From positions 124,001 through 188,000 of the forward strand of contig JAKSZP010005277.1 in NCBI GenBank assembly GCA_022478985.1: DNA of 64,000 bases, read 5' to 3'. The notes beneath the pieces are model-generated. The model was not told where the DNA came from. It was given only the letters and a program-made list of their open reading frames with translations, and did no database searches. Positions 45,119 to 55,259 of this stretch are shown one piece after another (within the stretch, counting starts at the first letter, position 1; every line of letters starts with the position of its first letter). The position numbers were made by a program, and so were the translations under genes. The DNA is from Massospora cicadina. Its lineage: Eukaryota > Entomophthoromycota > Entomophthoromycetes > Entomophthorales > Entomophthoraceae.

Positions 45119-46120
45119 TCATGTTGAGCACCCTGTAACAGATAACTCCAATGAGTTAATGCCCATGAAACGGCTGCCAACTCCTTGTTGTAGATGGCCC
45201 AAGATTACTCTGTAAAGAGAAATTTTTGGGAAAAATAAGCAACCGGATGTTCCAAGCCATTGTGCTCTTGGAGCAACACTACCCCCACTGCCATAGAGGA
45301 GGCTTGCATGCAACAATATACGGCTTGGCATGATCTGCATGTTTCAAGACATGAGGGGAAAAAACAACTCCTTGATCAATTTCAACACCTGCTTGCATTT
45401 GGGCGTCCAGTGAAACAGTACATTCTTGCCTGTGAGGGGGTGGAGTGGGGCATCTGGGAAAGAGCTGGGGAAGATTTTTTTACAAAAATAATAGTTCCCC
45501 AGAAACTCCATAATTATTTCTGTGTTGTTGGGGTTGGCCATTCATGATATAGCGTCCAACTTATTGGGAGGAATTGCGTAGCCATATTTAAGGATGAGGT
45601 TCCCAAGAAAGGTAACTTCCTCCTTATAGAACTTGCATTTGGAAGGCTTAATGAACAAGCCTACCTTGTGCAAAGCATCCATGACTGCTTCCATGTCAAT
45701 AGCGTGTTGTTTGGGAGTCAGGGAATGAACCAGAATATCATCAAACATATGCGAAAGTGCAAGTAAACCAGAGGTCACCCAGTACACTGTCAATCATTTG
45801 TTGAAATGTAGCGGGGGCATTCTTCAGCTCAAAGAACATTATGCGGAATTGAAAATGCCTCACTTCGTCCAGATTGCTGTTAACCATTCTTGCCCTTCCA
45901 TTATCTGAATCTGGTTGAAGGCGTTGACGAGATCCAGCTTGGAGAACACATGAGATTTGGTGATTGCTTAGCTGATCGCCTGCTCCAAGGCAGGGGGTAG
46001 GGATCATGAACCATAACTTTGTTTAAATGTCCGTAATCCACATAGGGATGGAGGGAACCATCAGCTTTTTTTGCGAAGACAATGGGAGACATGACTGGCG
46101 ATGTCTCCCTAAACAACCAC
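45119..46120 (-). pseudogene. C1 reverse transcriptase and RNase H
   Basis: At 45901-46116 the frame reads SPIVFAKKADGSLHPYVDYG, the RT fingers. At 45741-46007 come FRIMFFELKNAPATFQQMID (canonical FGLxNAPATFQ) and, after a frameshift, MFDDILVHSLTPKQH near 45735 (catalytic DD). The thumb and connection follow: PSKCKFYKEEVTFLGNLI (45630), MEFLGNYYFCKKIFP, then RNase H at 45119-45340. Frameshifts separate each block. The gypsy class is unambiguous. Confidence 0.88.
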
Positions 46121-46817
46121 CCTTTTTTAGCATATCATCCAACCAAGTGTTAAGTGCAACTTCCTCCTCCGCTGTATGAGGATACAACGGATAGTTGATA
46201 TTCACCAACTGCATTGTCATACAAAATCCCATGTCAAATTTAGTATGAGGAGGCAGACAATCCACCTTTTTGGAATCAAAGATACTTTGATAGCGCATTA
46301 AACTTTCAGGAAAATCAGATGGAAGACCCACAGGAGAAATGAGGTAAGTAATAGAACTGCGAGCTTGAGTTTTCTTAAGAGTGTTGACTAAGGGAAATTC
46401 ACCCACCAGTTGATCATTAATGAATGACAACATGTTGGACTCCAGGTGGATCTTGACATGTTGTTGGCGCCACCATACCACCCCTAAGATCACCGGAAAC
46501 ACCAAGTTTGGCATAGTGGAAAACCGATCACGGAAGCTAAACTGGTGTACCAAAAAAGGTACTGGCCGATGGACAATATATGATGTCTGGGAGGCTGAAG
46601 AAGCCACCATCACCAATGGACCCACGTCCATGTCCGATTCTAATTGTTGGGCTAAATTGACGCTCATGAAATTACCTGCAGCTCCTGTGTCCACCAGGGC
46701 CTCAAAGGAGACATGGAGGGATCTGATACTAATCTTCATAAGTAATAAGAAATAAGCGAAGTTTTGTTTATTGGAAGATTTGGGCATTTCTGTTGCAACT
46801 GAAGAAATGGCAGGCAA
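46023..46817 (-). pseudogene. C1 protease and linker to RT
   Basis: A 264-residue open frame. VSFEALVDTGAAGNFMS at about residues 37-52 is the aspartic protease active site (intact DTG). VSASSAQ-like and FPVILGVVWWRQQHVKIHL near residues 105-120 match the protease end in chromoviruses. The remainder links to the RT fingers (FDMGFCMTMQLVNINYPLYP). The frame ends just inside RT by frameshift. Confidence 0.8.
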
Positions 46818-46883
46818 ATTGGGGGGAAGATTGTGGGCTTTTTCTGGAGTAAAGTTGGGAAGAACGAGGGCTTGAGAACCGGC

Positions 46884-47832
46884 TTACTCCATCTGGGCTT
46901 TTACTAATTCGTTTATAGGTGAACAAGGATAAGCCAACTCTGACGCAGGAGTGATTAAAGGCTTGGAAGCTGAAACTATCAATGGTTTAATGGTAGAAAC
47001 TGCGTCCACGTCGTCGTTGGGTAATCCTATCATAAAATTTCCCCCTTGATAGTGGGAAGTATGGTGAGGGGAGGCATTGATAGTAGTCGCAGCAGTACAT
47101 ATTTGATCTACCGTTCCTTTTAAGCTGGACCAAACCTCATGGTGAGCAGAAACAAAATCCAAACCTGATCTAAAGATTGCCTGAAGCATATCATTAGAGA
47201 GGTTTAGTGTGGGAGCCTGTTTATGGAAGGTAGAGATCAAAGAAGCCAAGATAGGGGCTTTGGCCATAGTAGAGAGCAATCTGAATAAGTGGTCTGAGTG
47301 ACACCGGGGGTTTTAAGGCGGCCAATATGATGGCAATCAGCAAAGCGGGATCTCCTGCTTGTGAGGAAGAGCGCAGAAGACCTCAAACCCACCAATGGGC
47401 GTCCCCTTCCACGGCGTCCAATAAAGCTACCCCCTGTTGGGCATGAGATAATGCAGCAGCATTGTTAAGGGCAATCGCCAAACACATTTGCACCTCAGCG
47501 AGGGCGTCAAGAACCTGATTTACAATCTTTTGGTAAGGAACATGCGAACTTTCTTCCAGGCTATTAGGAGGGGGAGAGGTAGTAATCCACGAGGCTCTGT
47601 CAGCCTGAAGAAATTTCTCCAAGGTAGAGCAGATACTACCCACAAAATTGGCATGTGACCAAAAAAACAACAAAAAGCAGACTACTGGTTGCATTTTCAC
47701 TGGGTAGAGGGTAACCACTGCAACGCCCACCTCGAAGAGCAGGGTGGAAGTGGGTGGAAACAATGGTTGGTCAATTATGTCATGAAAATGGCAGAAGTTT
47801 AGACTGACCTGCCAGTTCAGAAGCATAAGCAC
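46884..47832 (-). pseudogene. C1 Gag-like region
   Basis: Two open frames, 47383-47832 and 46884-47279, occupy the Gag position between the 5' LTR and protease. The first begins inside the 5' LTR (no ATG until 47826) and reads through the LTR edge at 47778. It carries a helical stretch rich in Ala, Leu and Val (VNQVLDALAEVQMCLAIALN). The second contains ILASLISTFHKQAPTLNLSN. I do not see a CCHC knuckle. The Gag call rests on position and the helical character. Confidence 0.5.
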
Positions 47833-48324
47833 TCAAAAAGCAAGCCAGAATGCCAGAGGCATTGCCGCAAATATGACGTTGTATGGAGTCAGGCATTGGG
47901 AAGCAATAAACAGTTGTTGTAGGGCAATAGTGAACAGCAACCCGAGAATAAACCAAATAGAGACAGCCCCAGACACTAAAGGTCTTGCTTCAGGGGGTGG
48001 TACCACAGGTATAGTTTCTACAAGGTCACCAACGAGTGGGTTCAATTCAACTGAGGAAACAAGGGGGCAGATCCTTGCTTGGAGATGGTGGATGTAAGGC
48101 CACAAGATCCCAGTATATTGTTGGTGGATGTTTGTAATAATGGGGTTGAATTGCCAGAAGTATCTATCTCGCTGAATCCAGTTGACGATGGTAGGGGCCA
48201 TAGTGACCATCAGTACTGGTAAAGCCCATCCAGTATAAGGACCAACAGGCCACCAGAGAAAAGTCATTGGGAATGCAGCCAGAAAGATATCAATAAAATC
48301 GAAATTGATAGTTTTTAGAGGCAA
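47833..48324 (-). CDS. Hydrophobic ORF encoded inside the C1 5' LTR
   Basis: An open frame of about 163 codons with no ATG at its upstream end; the first ATG lies about 19 codons in, at MTFLWWPVGPYTGW. Hydrophobic segments are FIDIFLAAFPMTFLWWP plus WALPVLMVTMAPTIV, then IWFILGLLFTIALQQLFIA, then VIFAAMPLAFWLAF, so it could span a membrane three or four times. Between them lies a conserved soluble stretch (LVSSVELNPLVGDLVETIPV). The same sequence, with stops, is present in the 3' LTR (41906-42400) and the solo LTR (about 25560-26030). No family recognised. Confidence 0.5.
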   Translation of the reverse strand: MPLKTINFDFIDIFLAAFPMTFLWWPVGPYTGWALPVLMVTMAPTIVNWIQRDRYFWQFNPIITNIHQQYTGILWPYIHHLQARICPLVSSVELNPLVGDLVETIPVVPPPEARPLVSGAVSIWFILGLLFTIALQQLFIASQCLTPYNVIFAAMPLAFWLAF

Positions 48325-48539
48325 ATTTTATTGTAAAGGAAAGTGAAGAAAATCGACCAAAAATTTTCTCAGTGAGATGAAACTGATTAAATAGTGGTCA
48401 ATTGATGCGGGAACAAGCAGGGATTGCAACCCTTAACTTTGATCTAACTGGCAAATTATTTGGGAATGGGGGCAGATAAGCTCACTGGGAACTGATATCA
48501 AAGAATTTGGTGGCAGTCTGAGTCTCTGTTGGTTTGACC

Positions 48540-48890
48540 TCAAACACCCAAACTAAGGCTCAATTGCATTTCTGATGGTTGGTGATTGGCATCTGGCCAA
48601 AAAGCAGTGGGAATCCCCCAGGGCCACCCCACGTTGGGGCAGTCCCAATTGGTTGGGAACGGGTTTGGGATGCTCAACCCACCTGTGACTTGTTGCTGGG
48701 CTGTTTGTTTAGTCAAAAGTGTTGCATTGGCCGCAACACCCAATTTGTCAGAAGGGAGCTTCAAACTATTATTGATGGTGTCTGATGCTACTACCTGAAT
48801 GTTGGGGATCATCCCTAATGATTTTGAGAGGGGGTTAATTCTGATGATCATGGTGTTGACTGAATCAAAACTGTCAGCAATTCCAGCCAA
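48540..48890 (-). pseudogene. Second LTR coding block, upstream of the hydrophobic ORF
   Basis: An open frame in the 5' LTR reads IQVVASDTINNSLKLPSDKL, then GGLSIPNPFPTNWDCPNVGW. The solo LTR (24808-25128 and 25138-25359) and the 3' LTR (42778-42999 region, opposite strand) carry the same peptide. In the solo LTR this block runs directly on from the end of the pol-like frame. It is probably the C-terminal part of a long pol extension whose coding sequence was captured in the LTR. Function unknown. Confidence 0.45.
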
Positions 48891-49208
48891 TGAATCAATC
48901 TTTGTCCCTTTTCAACTATGTGGATTCTGATGATTGGGCTTATTTCCACTCATTTTCAGACAGATCAACTTCATTTCAGCGATCTCGCTGCAAATTTCCC
49001 TGATCAGATGTACTAGTTCTGCAGAGGTGAGTGTGGGCACCAAGGGAGGGATCTATGGAGGGAGGGCTGTTACCCAGCACTTGTCTACCATATGGGCGAG
49101 GTCTCCCTTGGTAACAAGGGGTACAGCCCCCTCTTCAGAGCCTTCTTACTTGGAAATGGGAAGAGGGCCCAATCAACACACAGGGGACATCCTCTGGGAC
49201 TTTCAATT

Positions 49209-49492
49209 ATGCCTAAAGCCACGTGGGGCTCAAGCCGTGATTGCTGATAAGGCCCAATGATCTCAATATAGAGCTCAGATGGCACTTCCACCTCTAACTC
49301 AGTGTCTACTATTACTTGATGTCCGGAGGGAATGGATAGAGCTCCAGCTGCTCTAAGCGGTAGCCCCTGATATTTGTATATCTGGTGGGGAAGGGACTGA
49401 GTTTTACCTTTTAATTGATGATAGCGCACTGGAATCACCCCATTGCTGTAGGCAAGGTTGATCAGTCCCATATGCACCATGCCCTTTGGCAC
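49209..49492 (-). pseudogene. G3 dUTPase domain, N-terminal half
   Basis: In the open frame that starts at 49492, residues of about 50-95 read ALSIPSGHQVIVDTELEVEV, then PSELYIEIIGPYQQSRLEPH. This is the VDTxLxVxxP and YxxIxxPYQxSRLxxH series of a dUTPase, ending exactly at the C1 insertion point. The remaining half is at 41760-41881. The preceding part of the frame is the protease-dUTPase linker. Confidence 0.7.
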
Positions 49493-49589
49493 TCCGCTGG
49501 AGGTGAAATAAATTGGGATCCGCTGCCCAAAATGGCTAGGGTCTCTTTCATCATGTCAACAAAAGCCCCATAGTGTTGCATAAAGGCAA

Positions 49590-49870
49590 TCCTAATCAAC
49601 AGATTGTAGTTGCTATTTGGTAATACCACCGCCGGAGCACAACAATTGATCCAAACTGCAAGGGAAGTGCGCTATACACTCCCTCAGAGATGGTGGTTTC
49701 TGCTCCATCAGTCCCATACACCATCTGGTAGTCTATGTCAGGTTTTAAAGACAACTTCGCCACCAACTTATTGGAGACGATGTTAACAGGAGCACTCATA
49801 TTAATTATAGCTCATACTCAGGTTTTGGCTACCACAATGTCACAGTAAGTACACTCCAAGTAAGATGAAT
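49590..49870 (-). pseudogene. G3 protease domain with altered active site
   Basis: The minus strand reads AIINMSAPVNIVSNKLVAKL, corresponding to DTGAPVNIVSxKL with the DTG lost (NMS). KPDIDYQMVYGTDGAETTIS follows, as in other gypsy proteases of this group. The frame is open at 49596-49799. The lost aspartate would inactivate it. Confidence 0.7.
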
Positions 49871-51312
49871 GCCGGTTATTTACTACATGTACATTCAGTG
49901 GCTCATGTTTTCCCAGGAAACTTATAATACCTGCACCAACTTTAGGGTACCATGTTACAATAGATTCCACTGGAAGGGCGGCCTCTACTCCTCTCAGGGA
50001 CAAAGCATCTGCAAACAGTTCTAACTGGTCTGATGGACTTTGGTCAAACATTTGACAAGCATAAGTCTTCAGTCACTCCAGAGACCCTTTGTCTCCCATT
50101 TCATTGGCTTGTGCTTGGGTTAGCACATTTACTCCCCCAACTGGCTGTTGGTAGAGGAATGTATCATCATACTGGGAGGCTTTTGCTGCAATTAGTACAG
50201 TAGCTTCAGGTTGGACGTTTGAATTTGAAATAGCAGAAGTAGAGAGTATTATCTCTACTCCGCTCTGACTTTTCCCTGATAACCTTGATCCTGTTGTTCA
50301 TAAGGGGTCCATCAATTGGGGCACCATCATCCCATGTGCCCAGGGTGACCGCAATTAAAACAACGTACCCCATAGGACCTGTGTCTGTGTTTAATATAAG
50401 TTGCCCACTTGGAAGGTTGTTCTGAAGAGGATCAGTATAACCAGACCCACATCAGTAGAACGCCTGCTGCTGACCAGAGTATTTAGGACCAAAGTGGTAG
50501 TTGGCCAGTTGTTGATTGGCAGTAATGAAATAGACATTGGACTGCGGTGAGTAACCTGGTGGAACCTATACTGACCGGTTGATTCCCCCACATGATTAGG
50601 GTTGACAACAGCGGCTGTGTGAATCTGTTCAATATTAGGTGGAGGGAAAGTTACAGATAAGCAATGTACAAACTGAACAAGTTAAAGAGTACATCGTCCT
50701 CCAACAACAGGGTCAAAACATAGTAAAGCTCAGGGTATGGCTTCACCACTGAGGCCATTGCAATGCACACATCAACTTCAGATAAAATCCCTGCCCCAAT
50801 CAACATGTGAGCTTCTGTCATAAATCATTCAGCAAATGAAGTGAGGGTCTCATTTTACTGAAACCCAATGGTCAAGAACTCAGCTTTCCACTGCGTTATC
50901 TTTGCAGTTCCACCAAACAACTGCAACACCATATCCTTGACTTCTTGGTATGTAATGGAACTATTTGAAAGGTAACAAATGACTTGATAAGCTCTTAAGA
51001 CATCCAAGGAGGAGATTAATAGTTTCACCCTCTTCCAATCCAAAGTCCCTTCAGTTGCAAAATCAAATCATCAAAAGAACCCATGAATATTTCCTTCACA
51101 ATCAAATGGTGGCTGCTTATCACTGTAAACCTCCTGGAGAAGCTCATCTTGTCTCTTGAGCACAGTATCCAATGCAAGTTTCAGCTCCTCATATGCAACA
51201 GGCCCAGCATGTTGTGCAGATTCCTTATCAAAGCAACCTGGATGCAACATAGCCAGTGACTGAGTTTTCATCATAGTGTAATTGATCAATGGCCCCACTG
51301 TAGTGAGCACCA
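49871..51312 (-). pseudogene. G3 Gag (broken)
   Basis: A CCHC zinc knuckle, CFNCGHPGHMG-x-WC (C-x2-C-x4-H-x4-C), is readable at 50321-50362 with one in-frame TGA. Upstream frames at 50855-51043 (LLISSLDVLRAYQVICYLSN, then TYQEVKDMVLQLFGG) look like a Gag capsid helix region. The frame 51071-51313 (YTMMKTQSLAMLHPG, then LKLALDTVLKRQDELLQEVY) gives the N-terminus. Gag forms the particle and binds RNA. Several stops. Confidence 0.7.
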
Positions 51313-51313
51313 C
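51305..51313 (-). promoter_or_regulatory. G3 primer-binding site
   Basis: The minus strand reads TGGTGCTCACTACAGTGG adjacent to the 5' LTR edge. The first nine bases equal the G1 site and the following TACAG is shared with G1 and G4. Confidence 0.65.
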
Positions 51314-51911
51314 TGTTATAATTTTGGAGATTTCTTATATACCCGCTGAAGGTTTTTTGCACAGAATTACACTTACTGAACAATTGGAATGGATGATATG
51401 ACAATTGTCAGTTCCTTGGAACAATTGTAAACAACCAATTATAATAAAAAGAGGCAATTTCCCCTAAAACACTTCTTTATTTTAATATAATAAAGTCAGC
51501 GGATGTCTTCTAGTCTGCTTCCCTCTCTTCCTTCTAAAAAACCTCCCTCTTTCAATCCCCTTGTTTTGCTGATATCCCAGCTCCCTCAGTCAGTACCAAC
51601 TCTTTTGCTTAGTTTATTCATTTTGCCATATTCTCATTGGTTTCAGCTTGTTGTTCTTCAATTCTTTATCACCCTGATTTGAGGCAATTCAAATTATCTT
51701 GTCAAATGTCAACATCACATTATTGCCCTATTTTGAAGGCAATTTGATATGACCTGTTATAACCCATTATCACCTCATCCTAAGGCGATTGAATAATTAT
51801 AGCTCTGAAACATCCTCGGTGGATTCTGCCCATTGAATCTTCGGCAAAATTCCTCCAATGATTCATTGGTCATAATTGTGGCTTGTCGTCCAGTCATATA
51901 GATTTGCAACA
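51314..51911 (-). repeat. G3 5' LTR
   Basis: 598 bp, TGTTATAA...TTGCAACA, aligned with 37123-37721. CAATA follows at 51912-51916. Confidence 0.9.
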
Positions 51912-51916
51912 CAATA

Positions 51917-52654
51917 ACAATTTTTTCTTTTTTACTTAAAACTTTAGTAAAATATAATAAAGTCACTAAATATACTCGAGCTCTATCTTATATACCAGCA
52001 TTATAAGTACAGATTAAAATATAATCATATGGTATCTTGAGTAACCAACTAAGCCAAAATTAGGTGTAATCAATTATTAAGTGTTACTAGATAAAATAAC
52101 ATGTATTAGATAGCATATATAATAATAACAGACTATTGCAACAGTATGAGTGTATGTTCACCTCACATCTTTATGGTTGAGGTTGAGGTGCTAGGCTAGT
52201 CTTCCTTTAACTAGTTACTATACAAATGATACCAAAATTGGTAAACTAATAAAGGTAATTTGGAGAATATAACTTAATGCAACTTGGAGGAGAAAACTCT
52301 ATTTGCCTGATTCTCACCCATAAATTTAAGTTATCAAAATGATATGCTTACAATCAATATTATAATTCTTATTAATAACTAAGCTTTTTAGTCAATATTA
52401 AATCTCTAGGTTAGCCTACCACAAAAAATAGAAAGGGTAATATAAATGAAAGTATGCTTACTTTTACATATGTCACTTTAAATAGAACAACAAAATTAAT
52501 AATTTTTGAATGTTGCAAAAGCATAGCACTATTGGTATAATTTATAGTTGAAGAATTCGCTTTTGGAATGAAATGGCTTAGCTAATTTGTTAATATTCGA
52601 CAATGGTACTATAGTGCATAAGCGTGTGCTGTATGAGAGGCGGCGCTAATTAGC
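51917..52654. other. AT-rich spacer between G3 and the tafazzin gene
   Basis: No frame or repeat recognised. It is the downstream flank of the tafazzin gene. Confidence 0.5.
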
Positions 52655-52660
52655 TTTATT
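52655..52660 (-). terminator. Polyadenylation signal of the tafazzin gene
   Basis: AATAAA on the minus strand, 12 bases beyond the stop codon at 52673-52675. If used, the 3' UTR would be very short. Confidence 0.5.
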
Positions 52661-52672
52661 AAAAAGGGGTAT

Positions 52673-53658
52673 CTACAAATTGGGATGGAAATTAGGATTA
52701 ATACCTTTGGTTTGCATCCAAGAAAGAGTCTCCTCTTTAAGAGAATCTAGCTGAGACCTGATGACGCCAGTAATGTAAGATCTGGCTTTATCTGAGTCCT
52801 TTGGGTCAATGGTTTGAAAATTAGTATCGTTTTTTAGCCAAGCACGAATATCCATTGGGCATCCAACTGAAACAACCAATTCCTTGCCAATGCGGGGAAA
52901 AGTACCGGGGCAGATATCAACCATGCCTTTGTTTTCAGAACAAGCTACAAAGGAGCATATACCTGCATGATAGATGGGAAGAATAATAGGAGTTGATGTG
53001 GTTTCCTGGATCAGACGCCCAATCCCCCATTTGAATGGCAAGAGGGACGTGTCACGGTTTACCTTCCCCTCAGGATAAATGCTAACCCATTTGTTCTGGT
53101 TTAACAATTCAATAGCTGCATCAATAGCTGGCTGATAGATCCTAGTTCGTCAAGTTCAGCTGATTATAAAGCTCACCCTGCACCCCTAATCACTGGAATA
53201 GTTTGACCTGCTGCAAAAAAGGCATTGAAGATGGGGTTGAGAAAAATAACTTCCTTGGCTGCAAGCGACCAGCGAACCAAGTTTGGCTTGGCCAAAAAGC
53301 GGTTCGGGAGTGTGCCCCACAGGAGCGGATCGTCTAACATTGAAGCGTGGTTTAAAACAGTTATCAAGCTTCTCCCCTTGGCCCTAAATTCCACTTGTTT
53401 GAGTAGCACCCCAAAATTGCGAAGATGCACTTTAGTGCAAGCCATCTTTAAAAAAACCTTAGATAGCAGTCCAACCATTAAACAAGTTGTCATTCTAAGA
53501 TATTCTGGCATAGTAGTGTTTATCTTCTCACCAACACATTCGTGTTTAGCTGCCTTGTTTTTCTCGGAACATGCTTTATGTGAGTTGAAACGAGAAAAGA
53601 ACTGCCGTGCGAGTGTTCGAGAGGCTACTGGTTTGGGGCTGGGTCCTATTTGATTCAT
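52673..53658 (-). CDS. TAZ1: Tafazzin-type phospholipid-lysophospholipid transacylase
   Basis: Two exons, 53658-53177 and 53141-52673, joined by a 35-nt intron with GT...AG ends, give a 316-residue protein in one frame. Without the splice the frame hits a stop and drops a conserved segment. The acyltransferase signature NHASMLDD (H104-x4-D109) follows a hydrophobic segment (about residues 57-75). AKEVIFLNPIFNAFFAAGQ, PVIRGAGIYQP across the splice and WVSIYPEGKVN (about 179-189) match the tafazzin series, as does PFKWGIGRLI. Length is close to animal tafazzin and shorter than yeast. Tafazzin remodels cardiolipin acyl chains at mitochondrial membranes. The ATG at 53658 gives a basic N-terminus (SRTLARQFFSRF) that could aid targeting. 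No lesions are seen, so it is probably functional. Confidence 0.9.
53142..53176 (-). other. Intron of the tafazzin gene (35 nt)
   Basis: GTGAGC at the 5' end and ACTAG at the 3' end on the minus strand, with CTGAAC/CTTGAC as possible branch points. Removal restores 951 coding bases (317 codons with stop) and an uninterrupted family motif. Unusually short for a nuclear intron. Confidence 0.8.
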
Positions 53659-55206
53659 GATTTTATAAAAATACAGTGTCTCTAGGCTAATTCATCAAAT
53701 ATTCATGTATGCATATAAATCAAAGATAATGGTTAGTTTTTTTGCTTCGCCAAAATTTTCCCCACTCTAGAAAAACTTAATAAAATTGTAACGCTCATAT
53801 TTTAAAGAGTTTTTAAAGTGCCGCTTCAAAGCAAAAAAGTGCAATAAATTATGACTTTGCGGCTATATATGAGTTTAGCAATCTTACCGAAACCCCCAAA
53901 ACGGCAGAGAGCCAAAGGAAAAGTCTATTCCAATTTGGGTAATTTTCGTATATAGAGTGAAATGATATGTAAACATCGATTGTCCAAAATATTTTTATTA
54001 AAAAATGCTGAAAGAACCTAAGTTACTTGAAAATACAAATAGGTATATAGTCTCAGGTAGTGTTAGAAAGCAAAACGTATAAATTCCTAAAGAGCGGTAC
54101 ATTTTAGTTATAAAAAGGTCAACCAATAAAGCGTAACAGCCATCTACATACTACCTTACTCAGCAATAATTTATCTGTTTGATTCGAAGCAAGTGCACTA
54201 AAACAAAACTAAGCCACAAGATAAAGCTAAAGTTGTAAAACTTGTGAACGCCATGAAAAAACCGAGTTGTATCTATAAGCACTACTACAAAAAAGAATAA
54301 AAGGAAGATGCATAACGAAATAAAGTCAAAGTAAAGTTGAATTGTTAAAACTAAATAATGACTTTCACTCAAAGTCTCCGGTATTACGGTTAGATGAAAT
54401 AATTCAAAATAAGGTAGGTCCAAAGGGTATAAAACAAAAAACAGAACAAAATTAAGGTTTAGAAGCAAGGCACCTCTGAGAAAAACAGCTAAAAGCAGTA
54501 TTGCAGTTCACTTCAGTATCCTTCTTGGGTGGCACTTCTATTCAGACATATTAATACACATGCCACATTATGAAATACCTATTCTAGGGTATACTGTAGT
54601 AATTTTCATCAGATATGAGATATTTGCTTATCCACTGATATAGCTAAACAGTTCAATGTATTTTAAATCTGCTGAGATACTTAAGCCACTCAAGCCAACT
54701 GGGTGTAGGTGAGCACACCTGTACCCACAAGCTAAGGTGGGTACTAAATATTATAAGTTCAAACCCATTATGGTTAAGAAAAACATTGTTTCCTCACTCC
54801 TCTATTATTTAATTAATGATATAGTTTTCAAAAGAGGAAGATTTGGACAATTGCCATATGGGGTCGTTCCTGTGACCGCTGAATCTTTCTATAAAAAACT
54901 ACCAATTCATACACCACATCTACTATAGTTCTAGTTAAGAACTATTTGATTTTTTATCAAGGAAGCAATCTTCTGGAAAAAGGTTTTATTTTATTTATTT
55001 AGGGCAAAGAGACCTGGGAATATTTCTTGTCAACTAATTATAAGAAAATATATGAGTAATTTTTATAGTATACTAATTTAACCTTACACTATATCTAAAG
55101 AGCTCTTACATATTCTGGTACTATATCAATCATGGTTTAGTGAGTATTGACAAAACTTCCAATTACTACATTTCAACTTGTTTTGTTTTATAAAATCCTA
55201 AGCTAA

Positions 55207-55208
<2 letters not shown>
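53659..55208. other. AT-rich upstream region of the tafazzin gene
   Basis: The promoter should lie in the first few hundred bases, but no clear TATA or motif can be singled out. A minus-strand frame at 54160-54468 is only hydrophobic AT-rich translation and I do not accept it as a gene. A short tRNA-like stretch lies near 54728-54770. Confidence 0.45.
54728..54770 (+). repeat. Possible truncated tRNA-derived (SINE-like) sequence
   Basis: AAGCTAAGGTGGGTACTAAA resembles the D-arm/A box of tRNA genes (TAGCTCAGTTGGTAGAGC). AAGTTCAAACCC about 27 bases later fits the B box RGTTCRANYCC. The spacing is too short for a full tRNA. Confidence 0.25.

Positions 55209-55210
<2 letters not shown>

Positions 55211-55256
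<46 letters not shown>
55211..55256. repeat. (AG)23 microsatellite
   Basis: Uninterrupted AG dinucleotide repeat. A shorter (TA)8 run lies at 55555-55570. Confidence 0.97.

Positions 55257-55259
<3 letters not shown>

Larger units (their letters stand above)
41882..49208 (-). mobile_element. Chromodomain Ty3/gypsy element C1, nested in G3
   Basis: A leftward chromovirus of about 7.3 kb with LTRs at 41882-43312 and 47778-49205 (TGTCATGA...ACTT-A/T-CA). The order from the right is Gag-like, protease, RT, RNase H, integrase and chromodomain. A strong polypurine tract (43313-43328) precedes the 3' LTR. The pol frame continues from the chromodomain into the 3' LTR, and the LTRs contain further coding sequence. 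It interrupts the dUTPase domain of G3. Several frameshifts break pol. Chromodomains of this class direct integration to marked chromatin. Confidence 0.92.
47778..49208 (-). repeat. C1 5' LTR
   Basis: About 1.43 kb, the partner of 41882-43312. Plus-strand start TGTCATGAAAATGG, end GGGACTTTCA at 49205 (with ATT before the target duplication). It contains the longest intact version of the LTR-encoded hydrophobic ORF. Confidence 0.88.
37123..51911 (-). mobile_element. Ty3/gypsy element G3, complete but split by C1
   Basis: The two LTRs (37123-37721 and 51314-51911) are very similar and both run TGTT...GCAACA. Outside them lie CAATG (37118-37122) and CAATA (51912-51916), a probable 5-bp target duplication with one change. 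A minus-strand polypurine tract abuts the left LTR and a primer-binding site abuts the right LTR, so the element reads leftward. Removing C1 (about 7.3 kb) leaves about 7.45 kb with Gag, protease, dUTPase, RT/RNase H, integrase and an antisense ORF. Stops and frameshifts occur throughout. Confidence 0.9.

Noticed and set aside
47833..48324. Retroviral-type envelope gene
   Set aside because: There is no signal peptide, cleavage site or fusion-peptide pattern; only several hydrophobic segments, so I call it a hydrophobic ORF of unknown role.
53142..53176. Frameshift in the tafazzin gene
   Set aside because: The break is explained by GT...AG ends and splicing restores both frame and family motif, so an intron is the better reading.
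54160..54468. Hydrophobic 102-residue frame upstream of the tafazzin gene
   Set aside because: Phe/Leu-rich translation is typical of AT-rich DNA; no motif, homologue or conserved feature can be named.
55211..55256. CRISPR or other spaced array
   Set aside because: It is a plain AG dinucleotide microsatellite with no spacers.
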